DNA of 64,000 bases from Vibrio metoecus (GTDB lineage: Bacteria > Pseudomonadota > Gammaproteobacteria > Enterobacterales > Vibrionaceae). Positions within the stretch are counted from its first letter, which is position 1. Each line of letters starts with the position of its first letter. Shown in pieces: positions 1 to 9,345 of this stretch. The notes below the pieces were generated by a model, which was not told the DNA's origin, searched no databases, and saw only the letters and a list, made by a program, of their open reading frames with translations. The translations under genes were made by a program, and so were the position numbers. The DNA lies in the NCBI RefSeq assembly GCF_000696385.1, contig NZ_JJMN01000046.1, positions 1-64,000 on the forward strand, written 5' to 3'.

Positions 1-34
1 AAAATAATGCCCGGTTTACCCGGGCATTATTTTT
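1..34 (-). terminator. Rho-independent terminator of glpFK
   Basis: A 12-bp perfect inverted repeat (3-14 paired with 20-31, GC-rich core GCCCGG) has a 5-nt loop and A/T runs on both sides. It lies 19 nt past the glpK stop codon on the minus strand, so it should end the glpFK transcript. The symmetric flanks mean it could act in both directions. Confidence 0.85.
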
Positions 35-49
35 ATGAAGAAAGAAAAA

Positions 50-1567
50 TTATTCTTCTTCGTTATGCAGCTCAGCCCATGCTTGGGCGCATTTCACCGC
101 ACGTTTCCAACCTTTGTAGCGACGTTGACGTTTCTCTTCATCATGGTGTGGTGCAAAGCTACGATCGATTTCCGCTTTGCCTTGCAGCTCTTCCAAACCA
201 TCCCAGAAACCAACAGCCAGACCGGCCAGATACGCGGCACCTAATGCGGTCACTTCCGTGACTTTCGGACGATGCACTTCGGTATCAAGCACATCGGCTT
301 GGAACTGCATGAGGAAGTTATTCGCCACCGCACCACCATCGACACGCAGCGCAGAAAGCTTGATACCGGAATCCGCTTGCATCGCATCCAACACATCACG
401 CGTTTGGTAGGCAATACTTTCCAATGTGGCGCGGATAATGTGGTTAGAGTTCACACCACGAGTTAAGCCGACAATCGTGCCACGCGCATACGCATCCCAA
501 TATGGAGCGCCTAAGCCAGTGAAAGCTGGTACAACGTACACACCATTTGAGGTATCCACTTTGGTGGCGAAGTATTCTGAGTCGCGAGCATCAGAAATCA
601 GTTTCAGTTCATCACGCAGCCATTGAATAGATGCACCGCCCATAAACACCGCACCTTCCAGTGCATAAGCGGGTTCACCGCGAGGGCCACAGGCGAGTGT
701 CGTCAACAGTCCGTTGTGCGAAGTCACTTTTTCTTGTCCTGTGTTCATCAATAAGAAGCAGCCCGTGCCGTAGGTGTTTTTCGCTTGTCCCGCTTGCACA
801 CACATTTGGCCGTACAGCGCCGCTTGTTGGTCACCGGCAATCCCCGCGATTGGAATACGCGTACCGCCTTTACCACCGATATTGGTTTGCCCGTACACTT
901 CAGACGATTTTTTCACTTCCGGCATCATGGAGAGCGGGATATTAAATTCGGCGAGGATCTTTTCATCCCACTGCAAGGTGTTGATGTTGAACAGCATAGT
1001 ACGGGATGCGTTGGTGTAATCGGTCACATGCACACGACCTTGGGTCATTTTCCATACTAGCCAAGTATCAACGGTTCCGAACAATAGTTCACCCGCCTCG
1101 GCTTGTTCACGCGCCCCTTCTACGTTATCCAAAATCCATTTAATTTTGGTGCCTGAGAAGTAAGGGTCGAGCACCAAACCGGTGTTTTCACGAATATAAC
1201 TTTCTAATCCACGTGCTTTTAGCTCTTCACAAATTGCCGCGGTGCGGCGACATTGCCAAACAATCGCGTTGTAGACAGGCTTACCTGTTTCTTTATTCCA
1301 CACCACGGTGGTTTCACGTTGGTTGGTGATCCCAATCGCCGCCACTTGATCACTGCGGATGCCCGCTTTCCCTAACGCTTCAACCAGAGTTGAACTTTGG
1401 GTTGCATAAATTTCTAGAGGATCGTGTTCTACCCACCCAGCTTCTGGGTAGATTTGAGTAAATTCACGCTGAGAAACGCTCACGATGTTCGCATCGTGAT
1501 CCAATACCACAGCACGAGAACTGGTTGTGCCTTGATCGAGAGCGACGATGTATTTTTGCTCAGTCAT
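50..1567 (-). CDS. glpK: Glycerol kinase GlpK
   Basis: Cytoplasmic ATP-dependent kinase that turns glycerol into sn-glycerol-3-phosphate, trapping the glycerol admitted by GlpF. The 505-residue product has the FGGY-kinase layout and the usual GlpK length. The N-terminal phosphate loop reads [11 protein letters not shown], followed by the GITNQRET block, the central [11 protein letters not shown] block and the C-terminal ATP site around [11 protein letters not shown]. The ATG is preceded by AAGGAA at good spacing. It lies 60 bp downstream of glpF on the same strand, so glpFK is probably one transcript, ended by the hairpin at 1-34. Enteric GlpK is feedback-inhibited by fructose-1,6-bisphosphate and enzyme IIA-Glc; this is family knowledge, not tested here. 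Confidence 0.97.
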   Translation of the reverse strand: MTEQKYIVALDQGTTSSRAVVLDHDANIVSVSQREFTQIYPEAGWVEHDPLEIYATQSSTLVEALGKAGIRSDQVAAIGITNQRETTVVWNKETGKPVYNAIVWQCRRTAAICEELKARGLESYIRENTGLVLDPYFSGTKIKWILDNVEGAREQAEAGELLFGTVDTWLVWKMTQGRVHVTDYTNASRTMLFNINTLQWDEKILAEFNIPLSMMPEVKKSSEVYGQTNIGGKGGTRIPIAGIAGDQQAALYGQMCVQAGQAKNTYGTGCFLLMNTGQEKVTSHNGLLTTLACGPRGEPAYALEGAVFMGGASIQWLRDELKLISDARDSEYFATKVDTSNGVYVVPAFTGLGAPYWDAYARGTIVGLTRGVNSNHIIRATLESIAYQTRDVLDAMQADSGIKLSALRVDGGAVANNFLMQFQADVLDTEVHRPKVTEVTALGAAYLAGLAVGFWDGLEELQGKAEIDRSFAPHHDEEKRQRRYKGWKRAVKCAQAWAELHNEEE

Positions 1568-1627
1568 GTTCTATTCCTTATAGTTTCACGTTCTTGCTTA
1601 AAAGGTTTTTTTCTGATTTTTTACGTG

Positions 1628-2482
1628 TTATACGTGGGCTTCTTTGGCGTCTTCTTCACTATCGCATTGATTAGGGATAGTGCAACCCGTCCCCGTTTTT
1701 GGCAGATAAGCCGCGATAAACTTTGGATATGCCCACGCGCCAAAACATGCGCCCAGAATCGGAGCCACAATCGGTACGATGAAGTAAGGGATCTCTTTTG
1801 CGCCAGTTAGGGCGTAATCCCATCCCGCGAAGTAGGCAAACAGTTTAGGACCGAAATCACGCGCAGGGTTCATTGCAAAGCCCGTCAATGGACCTAATGA
1901 GCCACCAATCACCGCAATCAAAATACCGATTAACAAGGGGTTCATCGCATTGCGATGCGCGCCATTGTTTTCATCACCCAACGCCAAAATCGCGAACATC
2001 AGTACCGCTGTAATGGTGAACTCCACGGCCATGGCTCCCATAAAAGAGAGAGAAGCATGCGGATAAGTTGAGAAGATCCCCGCAGTCGCTAAGGCTTCTT
2101 GGCTGCTACGTACAAAATTGTGGGCGATTTCGTAGTCGGTAAAAAGGTTGCTGTACAAGCTGTACACCAGTGCCGCAGCACAAAACGCACCAGCCACTTG
2201 CGAAACGATGTAAGGTAATACTTTCGCTTTATCAAAACCGTGGAAAGCGGCCAGAGCGATAGTGACGGCAGGGTTAATGTGCGCGCCAGAAACCCCAGCC
2301 GTACAATAAATGGCAATCGATACGCCAAAACCCCAGACAATGCTGATTTCCCACTGTCCGAATTGAGCACCTGCTAAAACGAGTGCGGCCACGCAGCCGA
2401 CGCCGAAGAAAATCAGTAATCCCGTACCGATAAACTCGGCGATACACTGCCCGAGCAGAGTATGTTGCTTTGTTTGGTTCAT
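1628..2482 (-). CDS. glpF: Glycerol uptake facilitator GlpF (aquaglyceroporin)
   Basis: Inner-membrane channel of the MIP family that lets glycerol equilibrate into the cell. The 284-residue protein carries both half-helix NPA motifs, one in SGAHINPAVT (about residue 70) and one in GFAMNPARD (about residue 205). Residue D after the second NPAR is the glycerol-facilitator form rather than the water-only form. Six hydrophobic membrane segments are visible. It is the first gene of the glpFK unit, transcribed away from glpABC, and a 654-bp control region separates the two. An AAGGA sits 9 nt before the ATG. Confidence 0.96.
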   Translation of the reverse strand: MNQTKQHTLLGQCIAEFIGTGLLIFFGVGCVAALVLAGAQFGQWEISIVWGFGVSIAIYCTAGVSGAHINPAVTIALAAFHGFDKAKVLPYIVSQVAGAFCAAALVYSLYSNLFTDYEIAHNFVRSSQEALATAGIFSTYPHASLSFMGAMAVEFTITAVLMFAILALGDENNGAHRNAMNPLLIGILIAVIGGSLGPLTGFAMNPARDFGPKLFAYFAGWDYALTGAKEIPYFIVPIVAPILGACFGAWAYPKFIAAYLPKTGTGCTIPNQCDSEEDAKEAHV

Positions 2483-3136
2483 AGTTCAGAGTCCTTTTTG
2501 TTATCTTGCTACCAGAGCCGTATCGAACAGCCATCCACACCCGTTATACTTAGAAAGTCAGCATAAATATCTGCAGTCTCACTATCTTTCGGTTTATATT
2601 GTGGTCGCCGCCTACACCCGTCGGCTCTAATCGCATCATGAAATAGCCGTTATTGGATGAACAATCTCACTGTTCGCGGTGAATCTGGCACAAAAATATC
2701 ACCTCGAAAACAAACGACCGCAATTAATGAGTGTTCGAGCACAATTTTGTTATTAACAAATTCGTTTTTTGTTAAACAACGCATCTTTTTTCTCTCTCTT
2801 CTCCGATGTCTGAAAATGGCTAATCTTTTGGTTTAGCAATCACTAAATCATGAGTACAAGCCAGATTTAACGCACGATCGCGCTGAAAAATCGACAGATA
2901 TTCCCTTATTAAGTCACGAACATATTCACTCAAACGAACATTAAATGTGTCATACATGTTACGAACAGTGTTAATCATCAATAAGTGAATCGCATAAAAT
3001 TACGCCACTGAAAGGTTCCATCCACTTCCATCCGCCACTTAATGCTCGTTCGCGCTTTTGTGAGCAAAACAACGAACATGAAATGAAAATAATGGCACAC
3101 TAACCGTATGTGTTTTGATTGCATAAGGTTGAGCTC
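2483..3136. promoter_or_regulatory. Divergent glpF/glpA control region with GlpR-like half-sites
   Basis: This 654-bp non-coding stretch separates glpFK from glpABC. The GlpR half-operator CGAACAT occurs exactly at 2917-2923, 2935-2941 and 3073-3079. Related pieces (TGTTCG at 2671 and 2732, GCTCGTTCG near 3044, GTTACGAACAG near 2959) are scattered between. E. coli GlpR binds palindromes built from ATGTTCG and CGAACAT, so clustered half-sites fit repression of both operons. A TGTGA half-site at about 3059 could belong to CRP, but no full CRP palindrome is seen. No convincing small gene was found in the stretch. Confidence 0.55.
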
Positions 3137-4780
3137 ATGACGGCTTATCAAAGAATGGAAACCGACGTGGTCATCATTGGCGGTGGCGCAACAGGAACCG
3201 GAATCTTGCGCGACTGCGCATTGCGCGGATTACGCTGCATTTTGGTTGAAAAAGATGACATTGCCGCAGGCACCACAGGTCGCAATCATGGTTTGCTGCA
3301 CTCCGGCGCTCGTTACGCGGTCACTGACTCTGAGTCGGCACGCGAGTGTATCCAAGAGAACAAAATTCTGAAATCCATCGCGCGCCACTGCGTTGAAGCC
3401 ACCGATGGTTTGTTTATCACTCTGCCAGAAGATGATTTAGGCTTTCAGGAGTCGTTTATTCACGCCTGCAGTGACGCAGGGATTGAAACGCAGCGCTTAA
3501 CACCTAAAGAAGCCTTATTACTTGAGCCGAATGTCAACCCTGCTTTGATTGGCGCGGTGAAAGTGCCTGACGGTACGCTCGACCCTTTTCGCCTGTGTGC
3601 GGCCAATGTGCTGGATGCCAAAGAACATGGCGCGCGAATGTTTAACCGCACTATTGTGACCCAGTTGATCCGTGAGGGAGATACCGTGCTTGGCGTGCGT
3701 TGCCAGCATTTAGGCAGTGGCGCTAAGTTTGATATTTTCGCCCAGCAAGTGATTAATGCGGCAGGTATTTGGGGACAAAACATCTGCGAATACGCGGATC
3801 TCAACATCAAGATGTTCCCAGCCAAAGGCTCGCTGCTGATCTTGGATTACCGCATTAATAATCTGGTGATCAACCGCTGCCGTAAGCCATCCGACGCGGA
3901 CATTTTGGTTCCCGGCGATACCATTTCGCTGATTGGCACCACTTCCGAGCACATTGATTATGACCAGATCGATAATCTGCATGTCACTGAACGAGAAGTG
4001 GATATTTTGCTCGCCGAGGGCGCAAAACTCGCCCCCATTATGGCCAACACTCGCGTATTGCGCGCTTATGCGGGCGTTCGCCCACTGGTCGCAGTGGATG
4101 ATGATGGCAGTGGCCGCAATATCAGTCGCGGTATTGTTTTGCTGGATCACGAGCAGCGTGACGGCTTGAAAGGCTTCACCACCATTACCGGTGGCAAACT
4201 GATGACTTATCGTTTGATGGCCGAGTGGGCCACCGATCTGGTCGCCAAGAAACTTGGCAATGCCCAAAGCTGCCAAACGCATCTGCGCCCTTTACCAGGC
4301 TCTCAGCAAGCACCAAAAACCCTCAAAAAGACCGCAAGTATCGCCAAACCGGTTTATGAATCCGCCATTTATCGCCACGGTGAACGTGCCGCGAGCTTTT
4401 TAGCCGATGATGCGAAAAGCCAAGCGGTGATCTGCGAGTGCGAAATGGTCACCGCCGGTGAAATTGAGTACGCCATCAAGCAGTTGGATGTGAATAATTT
4501 GGTCGACCTACGACGCCGTACTCGTTTGGGTATGGGGCCTTGTCAGGGCGAGCTGTGCAGCTATCGCGCAGCCAGTCTGTTTAGTGAATACGGACAAGTT
4601 TCGGGTTGCCAATCGAGCCACTTATTGGTCGATTTTCTGGAAGAGCGCTGGAAAGGCATCAAACCGATTTTCTGGGGCGATGCGCTACGCGAAGCAGAAT
4701 TTAGCTACTGGATTTACGAAGGCTTGCTCGGTGCAAGCGATTTACCTTCCTTCGACTCAGCCACGGAGAAACAACAATGA
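3137..4780 (+). CDS. glpA: Anaerobic glycerol-3-phosphate dehydrogenase subunit A
   Basis: FAD-containing catalytic subunit that oxidises sn-glycerol-3-phosphate to dihydroxyacetone phosphate within the membrane-associated GlpABC complex. The N-terminus has the dinucleotide fold VVIIGGGATGTGI followed by the DAO-family block GRNHGLLHSGARYAV. The C-terminal BFD-like Fe-S region carries the cysteines CECEMV and CQGELCSYR. I chose the ATG at 3137 (547 residues), which has TAAGGTTGAG just upstream, over an in-frame TTG at 3119; E. coli GlpA is 542 residues. The stop overlaps the glpB start, so the two are translationally coupled. It is the first gene of glpABC. Confidence 0.96.
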   Translation: MTAYQRMETDVVIIGGGATGTGILRDCALRGLRCILVEKDDIAAGTTGRNHGLLHSGARYAVTDSESARECIQENKILKSIARHCVEATDGLFITLPEDDLGFQESFIHACSDAGIETQRLTPKEALLLEPNVNPALIGAVKVPDGTLDPFRLCAANVLDAKEHGARMFNRTIVTQLIREGDTVLGVRCQHLGSGAKFDIFAQQVINAAGIWGQNICEYADLNIKMFPAKGSLLILDYRINNLVINRCRKPSDADILVPGDTISLIGTTSEHIDYDQIDNLHVTEREVDILLAEGAKLAPIMANTRVLRAYAGVRPLVAVDDDGSGRNISRGIVLLDHEQRDGLKGFTTITGGKLMTYRLMAEWATDLVAKKLGNAQSCQTHLRPLPGSQQAPKTLKKTASIAKPVYESAIYRHGERAASFLADDAKSQAVICECEMVTAGEIEYAIKQLDVNNLVDLRRRTRLGMGPCQGELCSYRAASLFSEYGQVSGCQSSHLLVDFLEERWKGIKPIFWGDALREAEFSYWIYEGLLGASDLPSFDSATEKQQ

Positions 4781-6087
4781 TGCATTATGATGTGGCCGTC
4801 ATCGGTGGCGGAACTGCCGGATACAGCGCCGCCCTGCGCGCACTGCAAGCCGGAAAAAAAGTGGTGTTAATCAACCAAGGGCAAAGTGCGCTGCATTTTT
4901 CTTCCGGCTCGATTGATGTGCTTGGCCGTTTGCCGGATGGCAGCGTAGTAAATCAGCCGTTTGACGCACTTTCAGCTTTACAACAGCAAGCACCAGAGCA
5001 CCCTTACAGCAAAGTCGGACGCAAAAACAGCGAGAAAGGGTTGATGTGGTTCAAACGTACTTTAGACAGTGCACACGTCCCTTTGCATCACGAACCCGAT
5101 AGGGCCAACCACTGGCGCATTACCCCACTTGGTTCCCTAAAAAATACTTGGCTGTCACAGCCTTTTGTTTACCCTTATCGTGGTAATGCCGATTTTTCAC
5201 GCATTATGATTGTTGCGATTGACGGCTATCGCGATTTTCAACCTGCGATGCTGCGCGATAACCTCGCTCAGCGCCCTGAGTTTGCTAACACGCCGATGCT
5301 CACTCTGAATGTTTCCATCCCCGGTTTTGAAGGATTCAGACGCAACCCTAACGAGCTGCGCTCGATTGATATTGCGCGTTTGCTGCGCCAAGAATCGGCG
5401 TGGAATGCATTGTGCGATCAGCTGATGCGCGTTGCGCGTCCTGATGATCTGGTGATCATGCCTGCCATCATGGGCAACGGTGATGGTTTGCATTTAATGA
5501 GCAAACTCCAACAGGTAACCCAACTGCGCTTTCATGAAGTGCCGACTATGCCCCCATCACTACTCGGGATCCGCATTGAAGAAGCACTGCATCGTAGTTT
5601 CATCCAAGGTGGCGGCGTGCAACTCAAGGGAGACAAAGTGATTGGTGGCGATTTTGCAGGCTCTCGCCTCACTGCTATTCATACTCAAAATCTGCGCGAT
5701 TTTCCGATCAGTGCTGAGCACTATGTGATGGCGACTGGCAGTTACTTCAGCCAAGGATTACAAGCCTCACAACATGCGATTCAAGAGCCGATCTTTGCGC
5801 TGGACGTCCAGCAAAACCCTGACCGCGCTCAGTGGCGACATGCCCAATTTATCGCGGCACAATCACACCCGTTTATGACTTTCGGCGTCACTACCGATGC
5901 CAATTTGCATCCGTCACGCCAAGGCAAAACCATTGACAACCTTTGGTGTTGCGGCGCGATGCTCAGTGGGTACGACCCCGTGTTTGAAGGCTGTGGCGGA
6001 GGCGTAGCGATTGCGACCGCTTATCATGCCGTAGAACAGATCCTTGCGACTTATGCGCAAACCAAACAACCGGAGGTGCTGTTATGA
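4777..6087 (+). CDS. glpB: Anaerobic glycerol-3-phosphate dehydrogenase subunit B
   Basis: Flavoprotein subunit of the GlpABC complex, thought to carry electrons between GlpA and the membrane anchor GlpC. The 436-residue product opens with a Rossmann FAD-binding loop, VIGGGTAGYSAAL. Near the C-terminus is a second flavin-contact block, NLWCCGAMLSGYDPVFEGCGGG. The gene starts at ATGATG overlapping the glpA stop, and it ends in an ATGA overlap with glpC. E. coli GlpB is slightly shorter (about 419 residues). The tight packing indicates one polycistronic message with glpA and glpC. Confidence 0.95.
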   Translation: MMHYDVAVIGGGTAGYSAALRALQAGKKVVLINQGQSALHFSSGSIDVLGRLPDGSVVNQPFDALSALQQQAPEHPYSKVGRKNSEKGLMWFKRTLDSAHVPLHHEPDRANHWRITPLGSLKNTWLSQPFVYPYRGNADFSRIMIVAIDGYRDFQPAMLRDNLAQRPEFANTPMLTLNVSIPGFEGFRRNPNELRSIDIARLLRQESAWNALCDQLMRVARPDDLVIMPAIMGNGDGLHLMSKLQQVTQLRFHEVPTMPPSLLGIRIEEALHRSFIQGGGVQLKGDKVIGGDFAGSRLTAIHTQNLRDFPISAEHYVMATGSYFSQGLQASQHAIQEPIFALDVQQNPDRAQWRHAQFIAAQSHPFMTFGVTTDANLHPSRQGKTIDNLWCCGAMLSGYDPVFEGCGGGVAIATAYHAVEQILATYAQTKQPEVLL

Positions 6088-7325
6088 ACCATGCCTTTAT
6101 TCACTCTGCACCGCAAAATACCACCTTTGATCAATGCATCAAATGCACGGTGTGTACCGTGTATTGCCCCGTTGCCAAAGCCAACCCGAACTATCCTGGC
6201 CCCAAACAGTGTGGCCCAGATGGTGAGCGTTTACGGATTAAAAGTGCCGAATACTATGATGACGCGCTCAAGCTGTGTACTAACTGCAAACGCTGTGAAA
6301 CCGCCTGCCCTTCAGGCGTCAAAATTGGCGATATGATCGCCGTGGCGCGTGGCAAATACGGCAAAAAGCCACTCAACCCTAAATTGGTGCGTGATTTTGT
6401 ACTCAGCCACACCGACTTATTTGGCTCGATCGCCACGCCGTTTGCGCCACTCGTCAACGCCGCAACCTCGTTGCCATTGGTGAAAAAGCTGATGCACAAA
6501 ACCATTGGCGTGCATGACCATAAAACCTTGCCCAAATATTCGCACGGTACGTTCCGCCGCTGGTTTAAACAAAACTGCACCAGCCAGCCGCTCTACCAAA
6601 GACAAGTGGCTTATTTCCATGGTTGCTACGTGAACTACAACCACCCGCAACTGGGTAAAGACTTTGTGCGAGTGATGAACGCGATGAACATAGGCGTGCG
6701 TTTGCTTGATAGCGAAAGATGTTGCGGTGTGCCCCTGATCGCCAATGGTTTTCACAACAAAGCGCGTAAAAACGCGCTGCACAACGTCAAACACCTTACG
6801 GCTATGGTCAATGATTACCATGCGCCGGTGCTTTCCACCTCTTCCACCTGCTCGTTTACCTTGCAGCAAGAATACCCGCATGTGCTAGGCGTAGATAACA
6901 GCCAAGTGGTGGATCAAATTCATTATGTGACGCGTTTTCTGCTCAAAGAGTTTATGAGCGGTAACGCGCCGAAGATGAAACCCGTCCACAAAAAAGTGGT
7001 GTATCACACCCCTTGCCATTTAGAGCGCAGTGGTAATGTGATGTTTACGATTGAGCTGCTGAAAATGATCCCCGGCTTAGAGCTGGTGGTGCTCGACAGT
7101 GAGTGTTGTGGCCTAGCCGGAACCTATGGTTTTAAAGAAGAGAACTACGAGGTATCGAAGAAAATTGGTTCGCATCTGTTTGATGCGATTCAAACCTCTG
7201 ATGCCGATTATGCGGTGACCGATTGCGAAACCTGTAAGTGGCAAATCGAAGAAAACGCGCATTTGGAAACCATTCATCCGGTGAGTTTACTGGCGATGGC
7301 GCTGACCAATGAGCCTAGTGCTTGA
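6084..7325 (+). CDS. glpC: Anaerobic glycerol-3-phosphate dehydrogenase subunit C (Fe-S)
   Basis: Iron-sulfur, membrane-anchoring subunit that passes electrons from GlpAB to the quinone pool. The 413-residue protein has two ferredoxin-type motifs near the N-terminus, CIKCTVCTVYCP and CTNCKRCETACP. Two CCG cysteine-rich domains (heterodisulfide-reductase type) follow, seen as SERCCGVPL and DSECCGLAG. Its ATG overlaps the glpB stop by four bases. It is the last gene of the operon; a palindrome follows at 7378-7408. Confidence 0.95.
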   Translation: MNHAFIHSAPQNTTFDQCIKCTVCTVYCPVAKANPNYPGPKQCGPDGERLRIKSAEYYDDALKLCTNCKRCETACPSGVKIGDMIAVARGKYGKKPLNPKLVRDFVLSHTDLFGSIATPFAPLVNAATSLPLVKKLMHKTIGVHDHKTLPKYSHGTFRRWFKQNCTSQPLYQRQVAYFHGCYVNYNHPQLGKDFVRVMNAMNIGVRLLDSERCCGVPLIANGFHNKARKNALHNVKHLTAMVNDYHAPVLSTSSTCSFTLQQEYPHVLGVDNSQVVDQIHYVTRFLLKEFMSGNAPKMKPVHKKVVYHTPCHLERSGNVMFTIELLKMIPGLELVVLDSECCGLAGTYGFKEENYEVSKKIGSHLFDAIQTSDADYAVTDCETCKWQIEENAHLETIHPVSLLAMALTNEPSA

Positions 7326-7377
7326 GCGTGAATAGCCAATTCCTACTTGAAGCCAAAAGCTGGACGGAAATATTAAA

Positions 7378-7408
7378 CCATCACCACTGCTGAAAGCCGT
7401 GGTGATGG
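7378..7408 (+). terminator. Palindrome after glpC (possible terminator)
   Basis: A perfect 10-bp inverted repeat (CCATCACCAC at 7378-7387 with GTGGTGATGG at 7399-7408) and an 11-nt loop lies 52 nt past the glpC stop. No T-run follows, so it may be a 3'-end stabilising stem rather than a classical terminator. Confidence 0.5.
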
Positions 7409-7418
7409 GATGACAGTA

Positions 7419-7450
7419 AATAGGGCAAGTAAAACTTGCCCTATTCTTAT
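7419..7450 (-). terminator. Terminator between glpC and fabH2
   Basis: A 10-bp repeat, TAGGGCAAGT and ACTTGCCCTA, with a 3-nt loop lies just past the fabH2 stop on the minus strand. It is flanked by A/T-rich sequence and also sits at the end of the glp operon, so it could serve both convergent transcripts. Confidence 0.7.
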
Positions 7451-7466
7451 TCCAACATTCAGAAAA

Positions 7467-8555
7467 TCATTCTGATTGATGACGCTTGCAGTGTTCGATC
7501 GCCTTGCTCAACAGATCTAACGCAGTGTGATCACAAGAAGGCAATTGCGCATCACTTTTACCCAGAGGCGTTACCCGCTCACCCCAGCGAATATGACCCG
7601 CTCCCCACGTTAGCCCTGCGCCAAAAGCGGCGACCAACAGATCATCATGAGGTTTGATTTTGCCTTGCTCTAACGCTTCGCATAGGGCAATCGGCACCGT
7701 AGCCGCAGAGGTATTACCGTAGCGATGAATATTGACAAAGGCTTTGTCTTGCGCGATGCCCGCCAAATCACACAGGGTTTGAATAATGCGGATATTGGCT
7801 TGATGCGGGATCACCACATCGATTTCTTCGGTCGATAAACCGCTACGCGCCAGCACTTGCTGCGCCGCAGCACCCATGCCACGCACCGCACGTTTAAAGA
7901 TCTCTTTACCCACGAAATCAAACGCCCAGTAACCATTGTCTGCATCAAAACGATCCATCGCGGTTCCAAACTTAGGTACCGCTAAAATATCTCGTCCTTG
8001 GGCATCACAGCCAATTTGCGCATCTTGCAAGCCCACTTTTTGTTCGGTCTTGCTCAATACCACGGCACCTGCGCCATCTCCAAACAGCACAGCAGTGTCA
8101 CGCTTCGTCCAGTCCAGATAGAAAGAGAGGCGCTCAGCACCAATCACCAAAGCATGGCGATAATGGCTCGCTTGCATCAAGCGTGTCGCGGTTTCTAAGC
8201 CATAGAGGAAACCGGTACAGGCTGCGTTAAGATCAAAGGCGGCAGCAGAAGGGATGCCTAAATTTTGCTGCACTTTTGAAGCAATATTGGGAATTAACGA
8301 ATCAGGTGAACAGGTTGCCACAATAATCAGGTCTATCTCTTCAACGCTTACGCCCGCACAGGCAATGGCATGCTGAGCGGCAACGGTAGCGAGATCGGAA
8401 GTATTCACGTGGCTGATCCGGCGCTGTTCAATCCCAGTACGTGATTGAATCCACTCATCGGAAGTATCAAGAAAGGTGCTCAAATCGTGATTGGAGAGCG
8501 TCGCAGGTGGCAGACATTTACCCCACCCGGTGATTTCGGCATAACATTGAGTCAT
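7467..8555 (-). CDS. fabH2: Beta-ketoacyl-ACP synthase III (FabH2 type)
   Basis: Thiolase-fold condensing enzyme that joins an acyl-CoA primer to malonyl-ACP to start fatty-acid synthesis. The catalytic triad is visible: Cys113 in LNAACTGF, His251 in VIPHQAN and Asn281 in RYGNTSAA. The frame is open further upstream, but I start at the ATG ending at 8555 (362 residues) because [12 protein letters not shown] is the family's usual N-terminus and GGAA precedes it. It stands alone, away from the main fab cluster. V. cholerae is known to carry a second FabH on its small chromosome; the exact primer preference cannot be read from sequence. Confidence 0.9.
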   Translation of the reverse strand: MTQCYAEITGWGKCLPPATLSNHDLSTFLDTSDEWIQSRTGIEQRRISHVNTSDLATVAAQHAIACAGVSVEEIDLIIVATCSPDSLIPNIASKVQQNLGIPSAAAFDLNAACTGFLYGLETATRLMQASHYRHALVIGAERLSFYLDWTKRDTAVLFGDGAGAVVLSKTEQKVGLQDAQIGCDAQGRDILAVPKFGTAMDRFDADNGYWAFDFVGKEIFKRAVRGMGAAAQQVLARSGLSTEEIDVVIPHQANIRIIQTLCDLAGIAQDKAFVNIHRYGNTSAATVPIALCEALEQGKIKPHDDLLVAAFGAGLTWGAGHIRWGERVTPLGKSDAQLPSCDHTALDLLSKAIEHCKRHQSE

Positions 8556-8723
8556 AAAAATTCCGTCTATGCTGCTTATTGTAATTTGGCGGAGCGCCCC
8601 AAGATATTGAGCAACGCCCGTCGCCATTGTCGGCAATGGGCAGAAGTATACGCCGATTTTCGAACCATGGTTAACCATTGAGCTTAAACTGGTAACGAAA
8701 GCGCAAAATAAAGAGAGGAAGTC

Positions 8724-9158
8724 ATGTCAACATTCAATACCCGCTGCCCATCTTGCCACAGCCTTAACCGTGTGCCAGAAGAGCGCATTACCGAAAGCCC
8801 AAATTGTGGCAAATGCCAAAGTGCACTACTCGATGGCGCACCAATTGAAGGTACCGAAGCCAATTTTTCCGCGCTGCTGCAAAGCGACAAACCTGTCGTC
8901 GTAGATTTTTGGGCACCGTGGTGTAACCCTTGTGTTGGCTTCGCACCGATTTTTAGTGATGTTGCCGCCGAGCGTAAAGGCCAGATCCGCTGCGTGAAAA
9001 TTGATACCGAAGCGCAGCAAAACCTTGCTGCACATTTTCAAATTCGCAGTATTCCCACCATTATGGTGTTCAAAAATGGCCAACGCATCGACATGATCAA
9101 TGGCGCACTGCCAAAATCTCAATTTGACCAATGGTTAAACCAAGCGCTGACTAAATAA
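8724..9158 (+). CDS. trxC: Thioredoxin 2 (zinc-binding)
   Basis: Cytoplasmic disulfide reductase of the TrxC class. The 144-residue protein begins with two CxxC pairs (Cys8/Cys11 and Cys28/Cys31) that bind zinc in E. coli TrxC, then the thioredoxin fold. The redox centre reads WCNPC (Cys67/Cys70) instead of the usual WCGPC. The cis-proline loop SIPT is intact. The start follows AGAGAGGAAG. It is divergent from fabH2 with about 170 bp between, and a hairpin follows at 9181-9213. E. coli trxC is OxyR-controlled; no OxyR site was identified here. Confidence 0.93.
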   Translation: MSTFNTRCPSCHSLNRVPEERITESPNCGKCQSALLDGAPIEGTEANFSALLQSDKPVVVDFWAPWCNPCVGFAPIFSDVAAERKGQIRCVKIDTEAQQNLAAHFQIRSIPTIMVFKNGQRIDMINGALPKSQFDQWLNQALTK

Positions 9159-9180
9159 TCACATCTTGTAATCCACAATT

Positions 9181-9213
9181 AAGTTGGCATTTTCGATAAA
9201 ATTATGCCAACTT
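9181..9213 (+). terminator. Hairpin after trxC
   Basis: The 10-bp arms AAGTTGGCAT and ATGCCAACTT have a 13-nt AT-rich loop, 22 nt beyond the trxC stop. There is no strong T-run, so efficiency is uncertain. Confidence 0.55.
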
Positions 9214-9345
9214 AACTAGCACTTTCCCCTCCCTTTTCCTCAACAAGCAAAGTTTATCGTCAAGAACGTTTTTTTCGTTTTACTCTGCGCACTATTCGTC
9301 CCATATTCGCGCCAACTGTTCCTTCTGCTGTTCCCGAGGCCTGCT

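Noticed and set aside
3710..4282. 190-codon minus-strand frame inside glpA
   Set aside because: Shadow of glpA; no ribosome site or independent signal.
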